From: Chromatium okenii
GTDB taxonomy: Bacteria > Pseudomonadota > Gammaproteobacteria > Chromatiales > Chromatiaceae
NCBI RefSeq assembly: GCF_002958735.1
Contig: NZ_PPGH01000037.1
Location: forward strand, 822,001-886,000
Direction of reading: 5' to 3'
DNA length: 64,000 nucleotides
Numbering within the stretch: position 1 is the stretch's first letter; each line of letters opens with the position of its first letter. The notes below the pieces were generated by a model. It was not told the origin of the DNA. It was given only the letters and a program-made list of their open reading frames with translations, and searched no databases. This document shows, piece by piece, positions 18,801-28,709 of the stretch. Position numbers and translations under genes: made by a program.

Positions 18801-19566
18801 AATTTAATAAGGTGGATGACAGGTTTAATGTTAATGCGCTATCAGGTTGATGATGCAAATTATTCAGTGCAATGAATTCATTTCCTTCGCGGCGCACAAG
18901 TAATATTTCGCCGGTGGCGCTGGGTACTGGCCAATTTTGGAGTGTTGGATATAAATAAGCGACTGGATTGCTATGCAGCACGATGACTAAATTAGGCTGT
19001 TGCTCACGAATTGGCAACGGAGTGATAAAATCTAAATGTAAATTGCCTTGTGCATCACGATAAGGTCCGTAAATACGAATGCGTTGCTCTTCTATACATT
19101 CCTGTATCGCTGTCAGCAATTGCGTATCAACTGGTAAGTTGACAGAGCTCCAAATAGATTCGCCTTGTGCGGTTAATAATCTGATGCTTTGAAACGCATT
19201 ATCACGCGCAAATGCTTTCAGAAGTGCAATGAGATTGCTATTCAATACTGGCGTTTTAGCGATGTTGCTACCAATTTCAGTTGCTAAATAGCTTTCTTGA
19301 ATAAAACGCGCATCTCCACGCCGTTCGTTGAGCCAATCAGCAATTTGCCGCGCTTTGGATTCAACAATGCTATTGAGTCGCGCTGCCTCGCTTTCTTTCT
19401 GGTGATTAAAATTGATGGCAATGCCACCTGCCGTTAGCGTCACAATGGCAGCTATCAATAATGCTAAAGGCAACAATTGGGTGAAACGCATTCGGCTCAC
19501 AAGCATCCACGTTTTGAATGATTTAATCACTGAATAAAATAACGCCATTTGGCAGCAGTGGGGCAT
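15833..19566 (-). pseudogene. hybrid sensor histidine kinase (PAS-PAS-HisKA-HATPase-REC-Hpt), frameshifted
   Basis: Membrane sensor kinase of about 1240 aa. Order: first membrane helix (about residues 31-50), a periplasmic sensing region of ~270 residues, second helix (VIWISLVGLLALLMTVTGAF), PAS/PAC (SRDGILVFDMDHRVIEGNQR), coiled linker, second PAS (IIDNIPHMIWLKDVKGRF), HisKA with phospho-histidine in [10 protein letters not shown], HATPase ([20 protein letters not shown]), receiver ([21 protein letters not shown]) and a C-terminal Hpt ([13 protein letters not shown]). The frame breaks near 17636, between ANRAKSAF and the HisKA motif. Two compensating indels near 17470 and 17395 garble the residues after DILDLSKM. 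All domain motifs survive, so I read these as base-calling indels. It is divergent from yajD. Confidence 0.85.
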
Positions 19567-19645
19567 TTGTTAGGTTGAAGTAGACGGATAGAATAGAGGA
19601 TATTGCTGGCTAATCACTGAAAATTGACTACTACAAGGAATTTAT

Positions 19646-20056
19646 ATGAGCACTTCTCCGCGTCACGGCAAAACGGGTAAACCGATCAACAATGCCAAAC
19701 TCGACCGCGTGGTCGCTGATGCCCGCAAAGCCAGCGAGGAACGCGCTGCGGGCTATCGCGAGCAGGCGCTGAAACTTTACGCTTGGGTGTGTGGGCGCTG
19801 CGCTCGCAGTTTCACCCGTGAGAATTTACGGGAACTGACGGTGCATCATAAGGACATGGATCACGACAACAATCCCGCTGACGGCAGCAATTGGGAATTG
19901 TTGTGCATTTACTGCCATGATAACGAGCACCAAAAATATGAAGAACATCTCGCGGCGTTGAGTGCCGGACGTGGAAAAACGCCGGGCAGCACGACTAAAA
20001 CCACGACGCATAATCCGTTTGAGGCACTCGCCGCTCTGCTCAAAAAAGACGATTGA
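19646..20056 (+). CDS. yajD: YajD-family HNH nuclease
   Basis: 136-aa HNH protein of the YajD type. Two zinc-binding CxxC pairs, CGRC and CIYC, bracket the HNH core ELTVHHKDMDHDNNPADGSN; the N-terminus is basic and the C-terminus is low complexity. Members are predicted DNA endonucleases; their cellular role is not known. It is divergent from the sensor kinase and lies 36 nt before rlmKL. Confidence 0.85.
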   Translation: MSTSPRHGKTGKPINNAKLDRVVADARKASEERAAGYREQALKLYAWVCGRCARSFTRENLRELTVHHKDMDHDNNPADGSNWELLCIYCHDNEHQKYEEHLAALSAGRGKTPGSTTKTTTHNPFEALAALLKKDD

Positions 20057-20092
20057 TGCCATTCCGACCACTGAAAATTGATACCTAAACAC

Positions 20093-22273
20093 ATGACCTC
20101 GCAGCTCTTTTTTGCCTCCGCACCGAAACACATGGGCAGTTTGCTTGCCGAGGAACTCATTCGGCTGGGAATGCGTGATGCCACGGAAACTCGTGGCGGA
20201 GCGCGTTTTTCCGGCAGCATTGAAGACGGTTATCGCGCCTGTTTATGGTCGCGCATCGCCAACCGCATTCTGCTTCCGCTCGGTCAATTTCCCGCCAGCA
20301 GCCCGGATGATTTGTATACCGCTGCTGCCGACATTGCGTGGGAAGAACATTTGACGCCAGAGCACCGTTTCGCCATTCAGTTTGACGGCGATTTGCCGGG
20401 GATTACCAATCCACATTTCGCCGTGCTGCGCGTGAAAGATGCGCTGGCTGACCGGTTTACGCGCCGCTGCGGACAACGTCCCAGCGTCGATGCGGACGAT
20501 CCCGATCTGCGGATTCATGTTTACGCGCATCAGGACAACGTCAGTATCAGCCTTGATTTATCAGGCGAATCGCTGCATTTGCGCGGCTATCGTGACAGCG
20601 GATCAGCCGCGCCGTTGAAAGAAAATCTCGCCGCTGCGCTGCTGCTCCGCGCTGGCTGGGCAGAAATTGCCGCGCAGGGCGGAGCGTTACTTGACCCGAT
20701 GTGCGGCTCCGGCACGCTGATTATTGAAGGCGCGTTGATCGCTGCCGACATCGCGCCCGGATTGCTGCGCGAGCAGTTCGGTTTTCACGGCTGGCTGCAA
20801 CACGATGAAACGCTGTGGCAACGGCTGCTGGCGGAGGCGCACATTCGCCGCGCTGCCGGACTGCAACGCCTCGGCGCACTGCGTGGTTATGATCAAAATC
20901 CCAACGCGATTCGCACTTCGCTGCATCATTTGGAACGCGCTGGGTTGGCGGGGCTGGCGCATTTTGAACGGCGCGAACTCGCCGATTGTTTCCCCGGACG
21001 CGAGGAAGACGAAGGGCTGGTGATGGTCAATCCGCCGTATGGCGAGCGGCTCGGCAGCGAGGACGAATTGCCAGAGCTGTACGCCCGCCTCGGCGCAGTG
21101 TTGAAAGAACGGTTTATCGGTTGGCGAGCAGCAGTGTTTACCGGCAGCCCTGATTTGGGTAAACACATGGGCTTGCGGGCGATCAAACGGCACACGCTCT
21201 ACAACGGCCCGATTGAATGCAAATTGCTGCATTTTCAAGTCGAACCGCGCTATTTCGTCAGTCATCAGCCGCGTCCGCTGCCGGCGCAAGAACGCAGTGC
21301 TGGCGCGGAAATGCTCGCCAATCGCATCACCAAAAATCTCAAAACGCTGCGCAAATGGCAGCGCGAATCACAGATTGAATGCTTGCGGATTTATGACGCA
21401 GATTTGCCGGAATATGCGCTGGCGGTGGATGTTTACGCGGGCGACGGTGAACGCTGGGTGCAGGTGCAGGAATACGCCGCGCCAGCAACGGTTGATCCGA
21501 AAAAAGCGCGGCATCGGTTGCGTGAAGCGCTGGGTTTGATGCCGGAAGTGCTTGATATTCCGAGCGAACGGGTGTTTTTCAAAGTGCGCCAGCCACAAAA
21601 AGGCACAAATCAATACGAACGGCTGGCGGAAACGCGCCGGTTTCACGAAGTTGCTGAAGGCGGACATCGGTTTCTCGTCAATTTCGAGGATTATCTCGAC
21701 ACTGGTTTGTTTCTCGATCACCGCGACGTGCGCGGGTTAATCGGTCGGCTCGCGGCAGGAAAACGCTTTCTCAATCTGTTCGGCTACACCGGCACGGCAA
21801 CGGTTTATGCCGCTCGCGGCGGAGCCAGCGCCAGCACAACCGTCGATTTATCAAACACCTATTTGGACTGGGCACAAAATAATCTGCTGTTAAACGACAT
21901 TGATTTGGATGCGCACGAACTGGTGCAAGCCGACTGTTTGCGCTGGCTTGACAGTCACGTCGGTCGCCGCAGTTACGACCTGATTTTTCTTGATCCACCG
22001 AGCTTTTCCACCTCCAAACGCATGTTTGGAACGCTCGATATTCAGCGCGATCATGTGACCTTGATTCGTTCGGTGTTGCGGCTGTTGGAACCGAACGGCG
22101 TGTTGATTTTTTCCAACAATCTCCGGCGCTTCCGTATTGATGTGGACGCACTCGCCGAACTGGAAGTTGAGGACATCAGCGCAGCGAGTCTGCCGCGTGA
22201 TTTCGCCCGCAATCCGCGCATTCATCATTGTTGGACGATTCGGCAGCGTCCGCAATCAACTTTTCTTTCGTGA
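20093..22273 (+). CDS. rlmL: bifunctional 23S rRNA methyltransferase RlmKL
   Basis: 726-aa fusion that methylates G2445 (N2, RlmL half) and G2069 (N7, RlmK half) of 23S rRNA. The N-terminal THUMP domain covers about residues 45-155. The RlmL half has the SAM-binding DPMCGSGTLIIEGALIA and catalytic VNPPYGERLG. The RlmK half has the PUA-like lead, LFGYTGTATVYAA and LDPPSFSTSKRM. This two-domain protein is characteristic of Gammaproteobacteria (702 aa in E. coli). ATG 20093 gives the conserved MTSQLFFASAPKHM start; an in-frame ATG at 20078 only adds five residues. Confidence 0.93.
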   Translation: MTSQLFFASAPKHMGSLLAEELIRLGMRDATETRGGARFSGSIEDGYRACLWSRIANRILLPLGQFPASSPDDLYTAAADIAWEEHLTPEHRFAIQFDGDLPGITNPHFAVLRVKDALADRFTRRCGQRPSVDADDPDLRIHVYAHQDNVSISLDLSGESLHLRGYRDSGSAAPLKENLAAALLLRAGWAEIAAQGGALLDPMCGSGTLIIEGALIAADIAPGLLREQFGFHGWLQHDETLWQRLLAEAHIRRAAGLQRLGALRGYDQNPNAIRTSLHHLERAGLAGLAHFERRELADCFPGREEDEGLVMVNPPYGERLGSEDELPELYARLGAVLKERFIGWRAAVFTGSPDLGKHMGLRAIKRHTLYNGPIECKLLHFQVEPRYFVSHQPRPLPAQERSAGAEMLANRITKNLKTLRKWQRESQIECLRIYDADLPEYALAVDVYAGDGERWVQVQEYAAPATVDPKKARHRLREALGLMPEVLDIPSERVFFKVRQPQKGTNQYERLAETRRFHEVAEGGHRFLVNFEDYLDTGLFLDHRDVRGLIGRLAAGKRFLNLFGYTGTATVYAARGGASASTTVDLSNTYLDWAQNNLLLNDIDLDAHELVQADCLRWLDSHVGRRSYDLIFLDPPSFSTSKRMFGTLDIQRDHVTLIRSVLRLLEPNGVLIFSNNLRRFRIDVDALAELEVEDISAASLPRDFARNPRIHHCWTIRQRPQSTFLS

Positions 22274-22298
22274 ATTCATCAGGTTCTTTTCAATCATC

Positions 22299-22916
22299 AT
22301 GCTCAAGGTGACGCAACTGGAATGCCGACGCGGTGATCGGCGACTGTTTACCGACCTGAATTTCAGTCTCAGCGCCGGAACGCTGCTGCATGTGCGCGGA
22401 CGCAACGGTAGCGGAAAAACAACACTGTTGCGCACACTCTGCGGCTTGTTCACACCCGAGCACGGCGAATTGTTATGGCGCGGCGAATCGATTCGGCAAC
22501 TCGGCGATGATTATCGGCGCGAAGTGCTGTATTTCGGTCATCTCAACGGCATCAAAGGCGATCTCACCGGCATCGAAAATCTCAGCATCGCCGCTACGCT
22601 GGCTGGAAATACCATTTCACAATCAAGCGTTTGGGCAGCACTCGCCCGCATTGGCTTGACCGGATTTGAGGATTTACCCACGCGAATGTTGTCGCAAGGA
22701 CAAAAGAAACGGGTCGCGCTGGCGCGGCTGATGTTGTCCACCGCGCCGCTGTGGATACTGGATGAACCCTTCACCGCGCTGGATGTTGACGCAGTAGCAC
22801 TGCTACAAACGTTGATTTCTGACCACATTGCCGCTGGCGGATTAGCGATTTTAACCACACACCAAGCCGTGCCTCTGACTTCTGGGCAGGTCGCGCATCT
22901 GGATTTAGGGGATTAA
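22299..22916 (+). CDS. ccmA: heme exporter ATP-binding protein CcmA
   Basis: ATPase of the CcmABCD complex, which releases holo-CcmE during System I cytochrome c maturation. It is 205 aa with Walker A GRNGSGKTTLL, signature LSQGQKKRVALAR and Walker B LWILDEPFTALD. ATG 22299 starts at the conserved MLKVTQLECRRGDR; the reading frame is open further upstream but lacks similarity. It is the first gene of ccmABCDEFGHI (22.3-30.2 kb). Confidence 0.92.
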   Translation: MLKVTQLECRRGDRRLFTDLNFSLSAGTLLHVRGRNGSGKTTLLRTLCGLFTPEHGELLWRGESIRQLGDDYRREVLYFGHLNGIKGDLTGIENLSIAATLAGNTISQSSVWAALARIGLTGFEDLPTRMLSQGQKKRVALARLMLSTAPLWILDEPFTALDVDAVALLQTLISDHIAAGGLAILTTHQAVPLTSGQVAHLDLGD

Positions 22917-22922
22917 ACCAAC

Positions 22923-23594
22923 ATGTTGCGCAGTTTCTGGTGCATCCTCCACCGCGACCTCACACTGGCGCTGCGTCGCCGCACTGATGTTCTCACGACC
23001 TTGTTTTTCTTCGTGATTGTCGTCAGTTTATTCCCGCTCGGCATCAGCACTGAACGGCAGATTTTGCAGATTCTCGGTCCCGGCGTGGTCTGGGTTGCCG
23101 CGTTATTGGCTTCAATGCTGGCGCTAGAGCGATTATTTGCAGCAGATTATGACGATGGCACCTTGGAGCAATTATTATTAACTGGTCAACCATTGGCGCT
23201 ATTGGTGCTGGGGAAAATTACCGCGCATTGGTTATTAACAGGATTGCCCTTAGTATTGATTGCGCCGCTGGTTGGAATGCAATATCACCTAACCGACACC
23301 GCAATTGGCGTGATGATGCTTGCGCTACTCATTGGTACGCCAATTTTAAGTTTAATTGGGGCTATTGGTGCGGCGCTCACGCTCGGTCTGCGCGGTGGCG
23401 GAATTTTATTATCACTGCTCATTTTACCGCTGTATATTCCGGTTTTGATCTACGGCGCAGGCGCAATTGAAGTGAGTGTTATCGATTTGTCAGATACGCA
23501 GCCGTATCTTACGTTGCTGGGCGCTTTTCTGGTGGTGGCATTGATTTTTGCACCGGTCGCATCAGCAGCAGCATTGCGGATTTCGGTTGAGTAA
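22923..23594 (+). CDS. ccmB: heme exporter membrane protein CcmB
   Basis: 223-aa inner-membrane partner of CcmA with about six hydrophobic helices (for example VLTTLFFFVIVVSLFPLGI and VWVAALLASMLALERLF). The conserved block AADYDDGTLEQLLLTGQPL is typical of CcmB. It follows ccmA by 6 nt. The next ccm gene (ccmC) is displaced by a toxin-antitoxin pair of about 0.7 kb. Confidence 0.9.
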   Translation: MLRSFWCILHRDLTLALRRRTDVLTTLFFFVIVVSLFPLGISTERQILQILGPGVVWVAALLASMLALERLFAADYDDGTLEQLLLTGQPLALLVLGKITAHWLLTGLPLVLIAPLVGMQYHLTDTAIGVMMLALLIGTPILSLIGAIGAALTLGLRGGGILLSLLILPLYIPVLIYGAGAIEVSVIDLSDTQPYLTLLGAFLVVALIFAPVASAAALRISVE

Positions 23595-23613
23595 GTTGGA
23601 ACTCTAACTAAAC

Positions 23614-24111
23614 ATGATCAATCACATAAAACGTTCGGTTTATATCGAAACATCTGTCATCAGCTATCTCACTGCGCGTCCAAGCAAAACAATTCTTGGC
23701 GCAGCACATCAACAGATTACTTGTGCTTGGTGGGAACGGCGATCTGAATACAATCTTTTTGTTTCTGAATTGGTCTTGCGCGAATGCGAAGCTGGTGATA
23801 CTTCTGCCGCAGAAAAACGTTTGGCAAGTATTGCTGATTTTCCGTTGCTATTGATTACGGAAGATATTTTACAAATAGCAGAAGCACTTTTAGAACAACA
23901 AATTATTCCACTTAAAGCAGCAGAAGATGCTCTTCACATTGCGCTTGCAACTGCGTATCACATTGATTACTTGATAACATGGAATTGTCGACATATCGCA
24001 AATCCAGAGATACAACGAAACATTGCTATCTACCTTGAAAGCATTGGATTACCTTTACCGTTTATCTGTACACCAGAAGAACTTTTAGGAGAGGAAGGCG
24101 ATGCTGAATGA
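23614..24111 (+). CDS. PIN-domain toxin, VapC-like
   Basis: 165-aa PIN-domain protein, a predicted metal-dependent RNase toxin. The first acidic site is glutamate in the recognised variant SVYIETSVISYLTARPS; the other PIN acidic positions are in SELVLRECEAG, KAAEDALHIALATAYHIDYL and the terminal TWNCRHI block. It is AT-richer than the ccm genes around it and sits between ccmB and ccmC, with its stop overlapping the antitoxin start. The overlap and pairing support a type II TA module, in toxin-first order. Confidence 0.85.
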   Translation: MINHIKRSVYIETSVISYLTARPSKTILGAAHQQITCAWWERRSEYNLFVSELVLRECEAGDTSAAEKRLASIADFPLLLITEDILQIAEALLEQQIIPLKAAEDALHIALATAYHIDYLITWNCRHIANPEIQRNIAIYLESIGLPLPFICTPEELLGEEGDAE

Positions 24112-24325
24112 TGAAATTGTTGATGAAATTAGAACAATTAGAGAAAAACATGCTGCGCAATTTAATTTCGATTTGCGAGCAATTTTTGAGGATTTAAAAA
24201 AATCAGAAACAAAACATCTTGCCGATGGTCACACGTTTATCACGCCATCGACAACTTACAACCTATCCGGTTCTAAACTACAGCAAGCTCGGTTTTCATT
24301 ACCACGACGCAGAATAATTCCATGA
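24101..24325 (+). CDS. antitoxin partner of the PIN toxin
   Basis: 74-aa protein; the N-terminal half NDEIVDEIRTIREKHAAQ then FNFDLRAIFEDLKK matches small antitoxin-like partners of this PIN subfamily, which usually end in a basic 'LPPRR'-type tail, seen here as FSLPRRRIIP. AGGAG at 24089-24093 precedes the ATG inside the toxin gene (overlap 11 nt). Its stop overlaps the start of ccmC by 4 nt, so translation of the downstream heme-handling gene may be coupled to the antitoxin. Confidence 0.75.
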   Translation: MLNDEIVDEIRTIREKHAAQFNFDLRAIFEDLKKSETKHLADGHTFITPSTTYNLSGSKLQQARFSLPRRRIIP

Positions 24326-25083
24326 CGCTTAACTGGTTCAAATTCGCATCTCCTCCCGCGTTTTATTCCCTAGCCGGACGCTTAATTCCGATATTTTGGG
24401 GCTTGACGCTTATTCTTTTAGCGATCGGTTTGTATTGGGGATTTTTCCAAACAACCGATCAACTCGGCGGTAGCAATCCGCAAAAAGAGTATTACCGTAT
24501 CATCTTTATTCATGTGTCCTCAGCATGGATGTCAATGTGGCTTTATTTCGTGATGGTTGCATGGGCAGCGATTGGTTTGATATTTAATACCCGACTGTCA
24601 TTTATGATGGCAAAAGCAATTGCACCAACGGGCGCATTATTCACCTTTTTAGCACTGTGGACGGGCGCATTCTGGGGGCGACCCAGTTGGGGAACCTATT
24701 GGGATTGGGATCCGCGTTTAACCTCAGAATTGGTGCTATTTTTCATGTATATCGGATACATGGCGCTGCATTCAGCGATTGATGACATCCGTCGCGCAGA
24801 TCGCGCCTCTGCATTATTAGCCATCGTTGGTTTAGTCATGGTTCCGGTAATTTTCTGGTCAATCAATTGTCCCGATCCCAATCAATGCGCGGCACTGCAT
24901 CAGCGATCTAATCTCACTAAAATCGACGGCAATATTTTATTCGCAATGTTGACGATGAGCTTGGCGTTTTGGATGTATTCATTTGCCACCACATTTATGC
25001 GGTTGCGCAGTCTCATTTTAACCCGTGAAGCAGATAGCATTTGGGTTCGAGAGCTTTTAACACAGGGTGGAGATCAAAAATGA
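24322..25083 (+). CDS. ccmC: heme exporter/heme-CcmE assembly protein CcmC
   Basis: 253-aa inner-membrane heme-handling protein that loads heme on CcmE. It has six hydrophobic helices and the tryptophan-rich WWD domain (WGRPSWGTYWDWDPRLT), flanked by conserved histidines (RIIFIHVSSAWMSMW and YMALHSAIDD). Start ATG overlaps the antitoxin stop (ATGA). The stop overlaps the start of ccmD. Confidence 0.93.
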   Translation: MTLNWFKFASPPAFYSLAGRLIPIFWGLTLILLAIGLYWGFFQTTDQLGGSNPQKEYYRIIFIHVSSAWMSMWLYFVMVAWAAIGLIFNTRLSFMMAKAIAPTGALFTFLALWTGAFWGRPSWGTYWDWDPRLTSELVLFFMYIGYMALHSAIDDIRRADRASALLAIVGLVMVPVIFWSINCPDPNQCAALHQRSNLTKIDGNILFAMLTMSLAFWMYSFATTFMRLRSLILTREADSIWVRELLTQGGDQK

Positions 25084-25250
25084 GTGAGTTTTTTGCGCAG
25101 GGTGGTTACGCCTTTTTTATTTGGGGCGCATACGGTATGGCGGTACTATTATTAGTGATTGAAGTGATGCAGTTACGCGCCCAACGCCATGCGCTATTCA
25201 TTCGGCTTAACCGCTTAAACAGAATGCGTGAACTTGATCCAAATCAGTGA
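25080..25250 (+). CDS. ccmD: heme exporter protein CcmD
   Basis: 56-aa single-pass membrane peptide (GGYAFFIWGAYGMAVLLLVI) with a basic cytoplasmic tail (RAQRHALFIRLNRLNR), the standard CcmD layout. It stabilises CcmABC with CcmE. ATG 25080 overlaps the ccmC stop; GGTGGAG lies a few bases upstream. Confidence 0.88.
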   Translation: MSEFFAQGGYAFFIWGAYGMAVLLLVIEVMQLRAQRHALFIRLNRLNRMRELDPNQ

Positions 25251-25269
25251 TTTCGGAGCGAATAAATTA

Positions 25270-25740
25270 ATGAAAGCACGACAGAAACGCTTGGTATTTG
25301 TAGGTTTAGCAATTCTCGGTATTGGTGCAGCTTCAACACTGGCAATTACTGCGCTTAAAAGCAACATTTCCTATTTCTTTAGTCCGTCTCAGGTGTTGGC
25401 AAATGAAGCGCCACCGAATCATGTTTTTCGACTTGGTGGACTGGTCACAAAGGGTAGTTTAATTCGGCAACCCGATAGCCTAACGATTCATTTTGATGTG
25501 ACTGATAATGCCAAAACGGTCAAGGTTATTTATACCGGCATCCTGCCCGATTTATTTAGTGAAGGAAAAGGTGTGGTGACAAAAGGAAAATTGGGTGCTG
25601 ATGGTGTGTTTTATGCTGAAGAAGTACTAGCAAAACACGATGAAGAATACATTCCGCCAGAGGTTGCCAGCACGTTGAAAACTGCTCATGTTGAAGGCGT
25701 CACGAATGCTGCAACCCCGTCCAATGGAGCAAGCAAATAA
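25270..25740 (+). CDS. ccmE: cytochrome c-type biogenesis heme chaperone CcmE
   Basis: 156-aa periplasmic heme chaperone anchored by one N-terminal helix (LVFVGLAILGIGAASTLAIT). The covalent heme-binding histidine H123 and the nearby tyrosine Y127 are present in AKHDEEYIPPEV. The OB-fold core FRLGGLVTKGS and VVTKGKLGADG is normal. ATG 25270 follows GGAG at 25256-25259 and gives the typical MKARQKR start. Confidence 0.93.
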   Translation: MKARQKRLVFVGLAILGIGAASTLAITALKSNISYFFSPSQVLANEAPPNHVFRLGGLVTKGSLIRQPDSLTIHFDVTDNAKTVKVIYTGILPDLFSEGKGVVTKGKLGADGVFYAEEVLAKHDEEYIPPEVASTLKTAHVEGVTNAATPSNGASK

Positions 25741-27667
25741 TGATGCCTGAACTCGGTCATTTCGCGCTAATTTTCGCGCTATTATTTGCAGTGACGCAAG
25801 CAACAGTGCCGCTGATTGGTTCTTTCACCGGCAATGTAACTTGGATGAATTTTGCCCGTCCGTTGGCGTGGGGGCAATTAACCTTTATTGGCATTGCTTT
25901 TCTTGCACTGTTGCAAGCATTTTTAATCGACGACTTTTCGGTTATTTATGTCGCAACCAATTCCAACTCACTGATGCCGGATCTATACAAAATATCCGCA
26001 ATTTGGGGCGCACATGAAGGCTCTCTATTGTTATGGGTATTCATGCTAGCTGGCTGGGGCGCAGCGTTGGCGCTGTTTAGTCGTAAATTGCCATTACCGA
26101 TGATTTCTCGTGTCATTGCCGTTCAAGGCATGGTTGCTATTGGCTTTTTGTTATTCATGTTACTGACTTCTAATCCCTTTGATCGCATCTTTCCAATACC
26201 GGTTGAAGGGCGCGATCTTAATCCGTTATTACAAGACCCGGTTTAGCATTTCATCCGCCAATGCTCTATATGGGCTACGTTGGTTTTTCAGTCGCATTTG
26301 CCTTTGCAATTGCTGCGTTGATTGGCGGCAAACTCGATTCCGCTTGGGCGCGGTGGTCACGCCCTTGGACGATGGTTGCATGGATATTTCTCACCCTCGG
26401 CATTGCACTCGGTTCATGGTGGGCATATTACGAATTAGGCTGGGGCGGTTGGTGGTTTTGGGACCCAGTTGAAAATGCGTCATTTATGCCTTGGTTGGTT
26501 GGCACCGCATTGATTCATTCGCTCGCAGTGACTGAAAAACGCGCTGCATTTAAGAATTGGACGGTATTATTAGCGATCTCAGCTTTTTCATTGTCATTGC
26601 TCGGCACTTTTCTAGTTCGTTCTGGTGTACTGACTTCAGTTCATGCCTTTGCAACTGATCCAACACGTGGTGCATTCATTCTGATTTTTCTCTGCATCGT
26701 TATCGGCGGTTCATTAACGCTTTACGCATGGCGAGCACCGCGCATTGCAGATGGTGGACGCTTTGATTTGCTATCACGCGAAACCTTTCTTTTGATAAAC
26801 AACCTATTGCTGGCAACGCTGGCAGTATTGGTATTATTTGGAACGCTCGCGCCATTGATTTATGATGCAGCCGGTTGGGGCAAAATTTCTGTTGGTTTCC
26901 CTTGGTTTAATACGATGTTTATTTACATCTCACCATTGCTGATTTTAGCCATGGGGATCGGACCGCTCACGCGCTGGAAACATGACAATTTGCGGCGATT
27001 ATTACCCGCAATCGGTGGCGCATTGGCATTTGGAGTATTGGTTGCTGCCTTGCAATTGAACCATTTTGCCATTGGATTAGGTTTGGGTTTGGCTGCGTGG
27101 TTAGTAGCGACGCATCTCATTAGTTTCATTGCTCGATTAAAACAAGGCAGTGGATTCACTGCGAGCATGATGAATACTAGTCTTAGCTATTACGGTATGT
27201 GGTTAGCGCATTTCGGAATTGCAGTGTTTATTATCGGTGTGACATTGGTTTCTAATCGCGGCACTGAAACCGATATTCGGCTTGCAACGGGTGGCGTGTA
27301 TGAAACGGCTGGGCATCGTTTTCAATTCAATGGCGTTAACGTTGTTAAAGGGCCGAATTACACTGCTTTTCGTGGAGAATTCGTCGTTTATCAGGGTGAA
27401 AATGAAATCACGCGGTTGTATCCTGAAAAGCGCAAATATATTTCCGGTGGAATGCCGATGACTGAAGCGGGAATTGATGCAGGGTTTCTGCGCGACATTT
27501 ATATTTCACTCGGCGAACCAATTGGTATGAGCGGTGATTGGGCATTGCGACTTTATTACAAACCTTTTGTGCGATGGATTTGGCTCGGCTGCATTTTAAT
27601 GGCGCTCGGTGGCGTATTAACCGTGACAGATCGCCGTTATCGTTCCAATTGTCCAGCAACTGTTTGA
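25740..27667 (+). pseudogene. ccmF: heme lyase subunit CcmF, one frameshift
   Basis: Large membrane subunit of the CcmFHI heme ligation complex, about 642 aa when reconstructed. The N-terminal part ends at LNPLLQDPV; the frame resumes as GLAFHPPMLYMGYVGF one base later, near 26238-26246, where one G appears to be missing. The rest has the WWD domain (GWGGWWFWDPVENASFMPWL), conserved heme histidines (VGTALIHSLAV) and many helices. The perfect resumption suggests a base-calling deletion. The start ATG overlaps the ccmE stop. Confidence 0.9.
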
Positions 27668-27685
27668 ATTGAAGGATTTCCACTC

Positions 27686-28222
27686 ATGTCAACTACATCT
27701 CGTGCTTTAATTCCATTAGTGATTTTTCTCGTGTTAGCTGCGCTATTGTTTTACGGTTTGCAACTTGATCCGCGCAAAGTGCCGTCACCATTGATTGATA
27801 AACCTGCGCCGACATTCACGCTGCAATCATTAAAAGATGCAAATGAAATGCTGACGCAGGACATTTTGCGCGGCAAGATGTCGCTGGTGAATGTATGGGC
27901 GTCATGGTGTCCATCGTGTCGGCAGGAGCACAGCGAATTAATGCAAATTGCCCGCGAGAATGATATTCAAGTCATTGGGTTTAATTGGAAAGACACGCGC
28001 CCCCAAGCGTTGCAAATGCTCGAACAATTTGGCGATCCCTACTCTGCTATTCTATTTGATCCCGACAATCAGGCTGGCATCAATTGGGGCGTTTATGGTG
28101 CACCGGAAACTTTTGTGGTGGATACGCAGGGCATTATTCGTCACAAACGGATTGGACCAATTGATCGAGATGTATGGGAAAAAGAAATTCTGCCGATTAT
28201 TAAACAGTATCGGAATCAATAA
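27686..28222 (+). CDS. ccmG: thiol:disulfide oxidoreductase CcmG/DsbE
   Basis: 178-aa membrane-anchored thioredoxin-fold reductant for apocytochrome c. The N-terminal helix spans about residues 7-25, and the redox pair is C75/C78 (WASWCPSCRQEH). The cis-proline loop is in YGAPETFVVD. It lies 18 nt after ccmF and one base before ccmH. Confidence 0.93.
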   Translation: MSTTSRALIPLVIFLVLAALLFYGLQLDPRKVPSPLIDKPAPTFTLQSLKDANEMLTQDILRGKMSLVNVWASWCPSCRQEHSELMQIARENDIQVIGFNWKDTRPQALQMLEQFGDPYSAILFDPDNQAGINWGVYGAPETFVVDTQGIIRHKRIGPIDRDVWEKEILPIIKQYRNQ

Positions 28223-28705
28223 ATGAACATCTGTGATTTCAAATTCGTTTTGGCAACGGCATTATTGACTGCTGCGCTGGCAATTGGCAACGTTCAGGCT
28301 TATACGTTGGAGCAATTCACATTCGATGACCCTGCGCAAACGGAAGCATTTCATAATCTCATTGGCGAATTGCGTTGTTTAGTGTGTCAAAACGAATCAC
28401 TCGCTGGCTCGCAAGCTGGCGTGGCGCAGGATTTGCGCAAAGAGATTTATCGAATGATGCGTGAAGGTAAAAGTCGCACTGAAGTTATTGATTTTCTGGT
28501 CGCTCGTTATGGCGATTTCGTATTGTATGAACCGCCATTAAAACCTGCGACTTATGTGCTGTGGTTTGGTCCTTTTGTATTCATTGGAATTTGCGGTGTA
28601 TTGCTTTTCCGCGCTCTGCAACGCAAAAAAGCTGCGCCTGAACAGGATTTAACGGACGCGGAACAGGCGCGTTTGCGGCAACTTCTCACCAAAACCGGCG
28701 ATTAA
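28223..28705 (+). CDS. ccmH: cytochrome c-type biogenesis protein CcmH
   Basis: 160-aa periplasmic apocytochrome thiol reductase. Signal peptide residues about 1-26 (ending NVQA), redox pair C52/C55 in LRCLVCQNESLAGS, then one C-terminal membrane helix (LWFGPFVFIGICGVLLF). This is the short CcmH form; the CcmI (TPR) part is the separate next gene. Confidence 0.93.
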   Translation: MNICDFKFVLATALLTAALAIGNVQAYTLEQFTFDDPAQTEAFHNLIGELRCLVCQNESLAGSQAGVAQDLRKEIYRMMREGKSRTEVIDFLVARYGDFVLYEPPLKPATYVLWFGPFVFIGICGVLLFRALQRKKAAPEQDLTDAEQARLRQLLTKTGD

Positions 28706-28709
28706 CTCA

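Noticed and set aside
20687..21289. 200-codon antisense frame inside rlmKL
   Set aside because: Opposite-strand shadow created by codon bias; no start signal or family resemblance.
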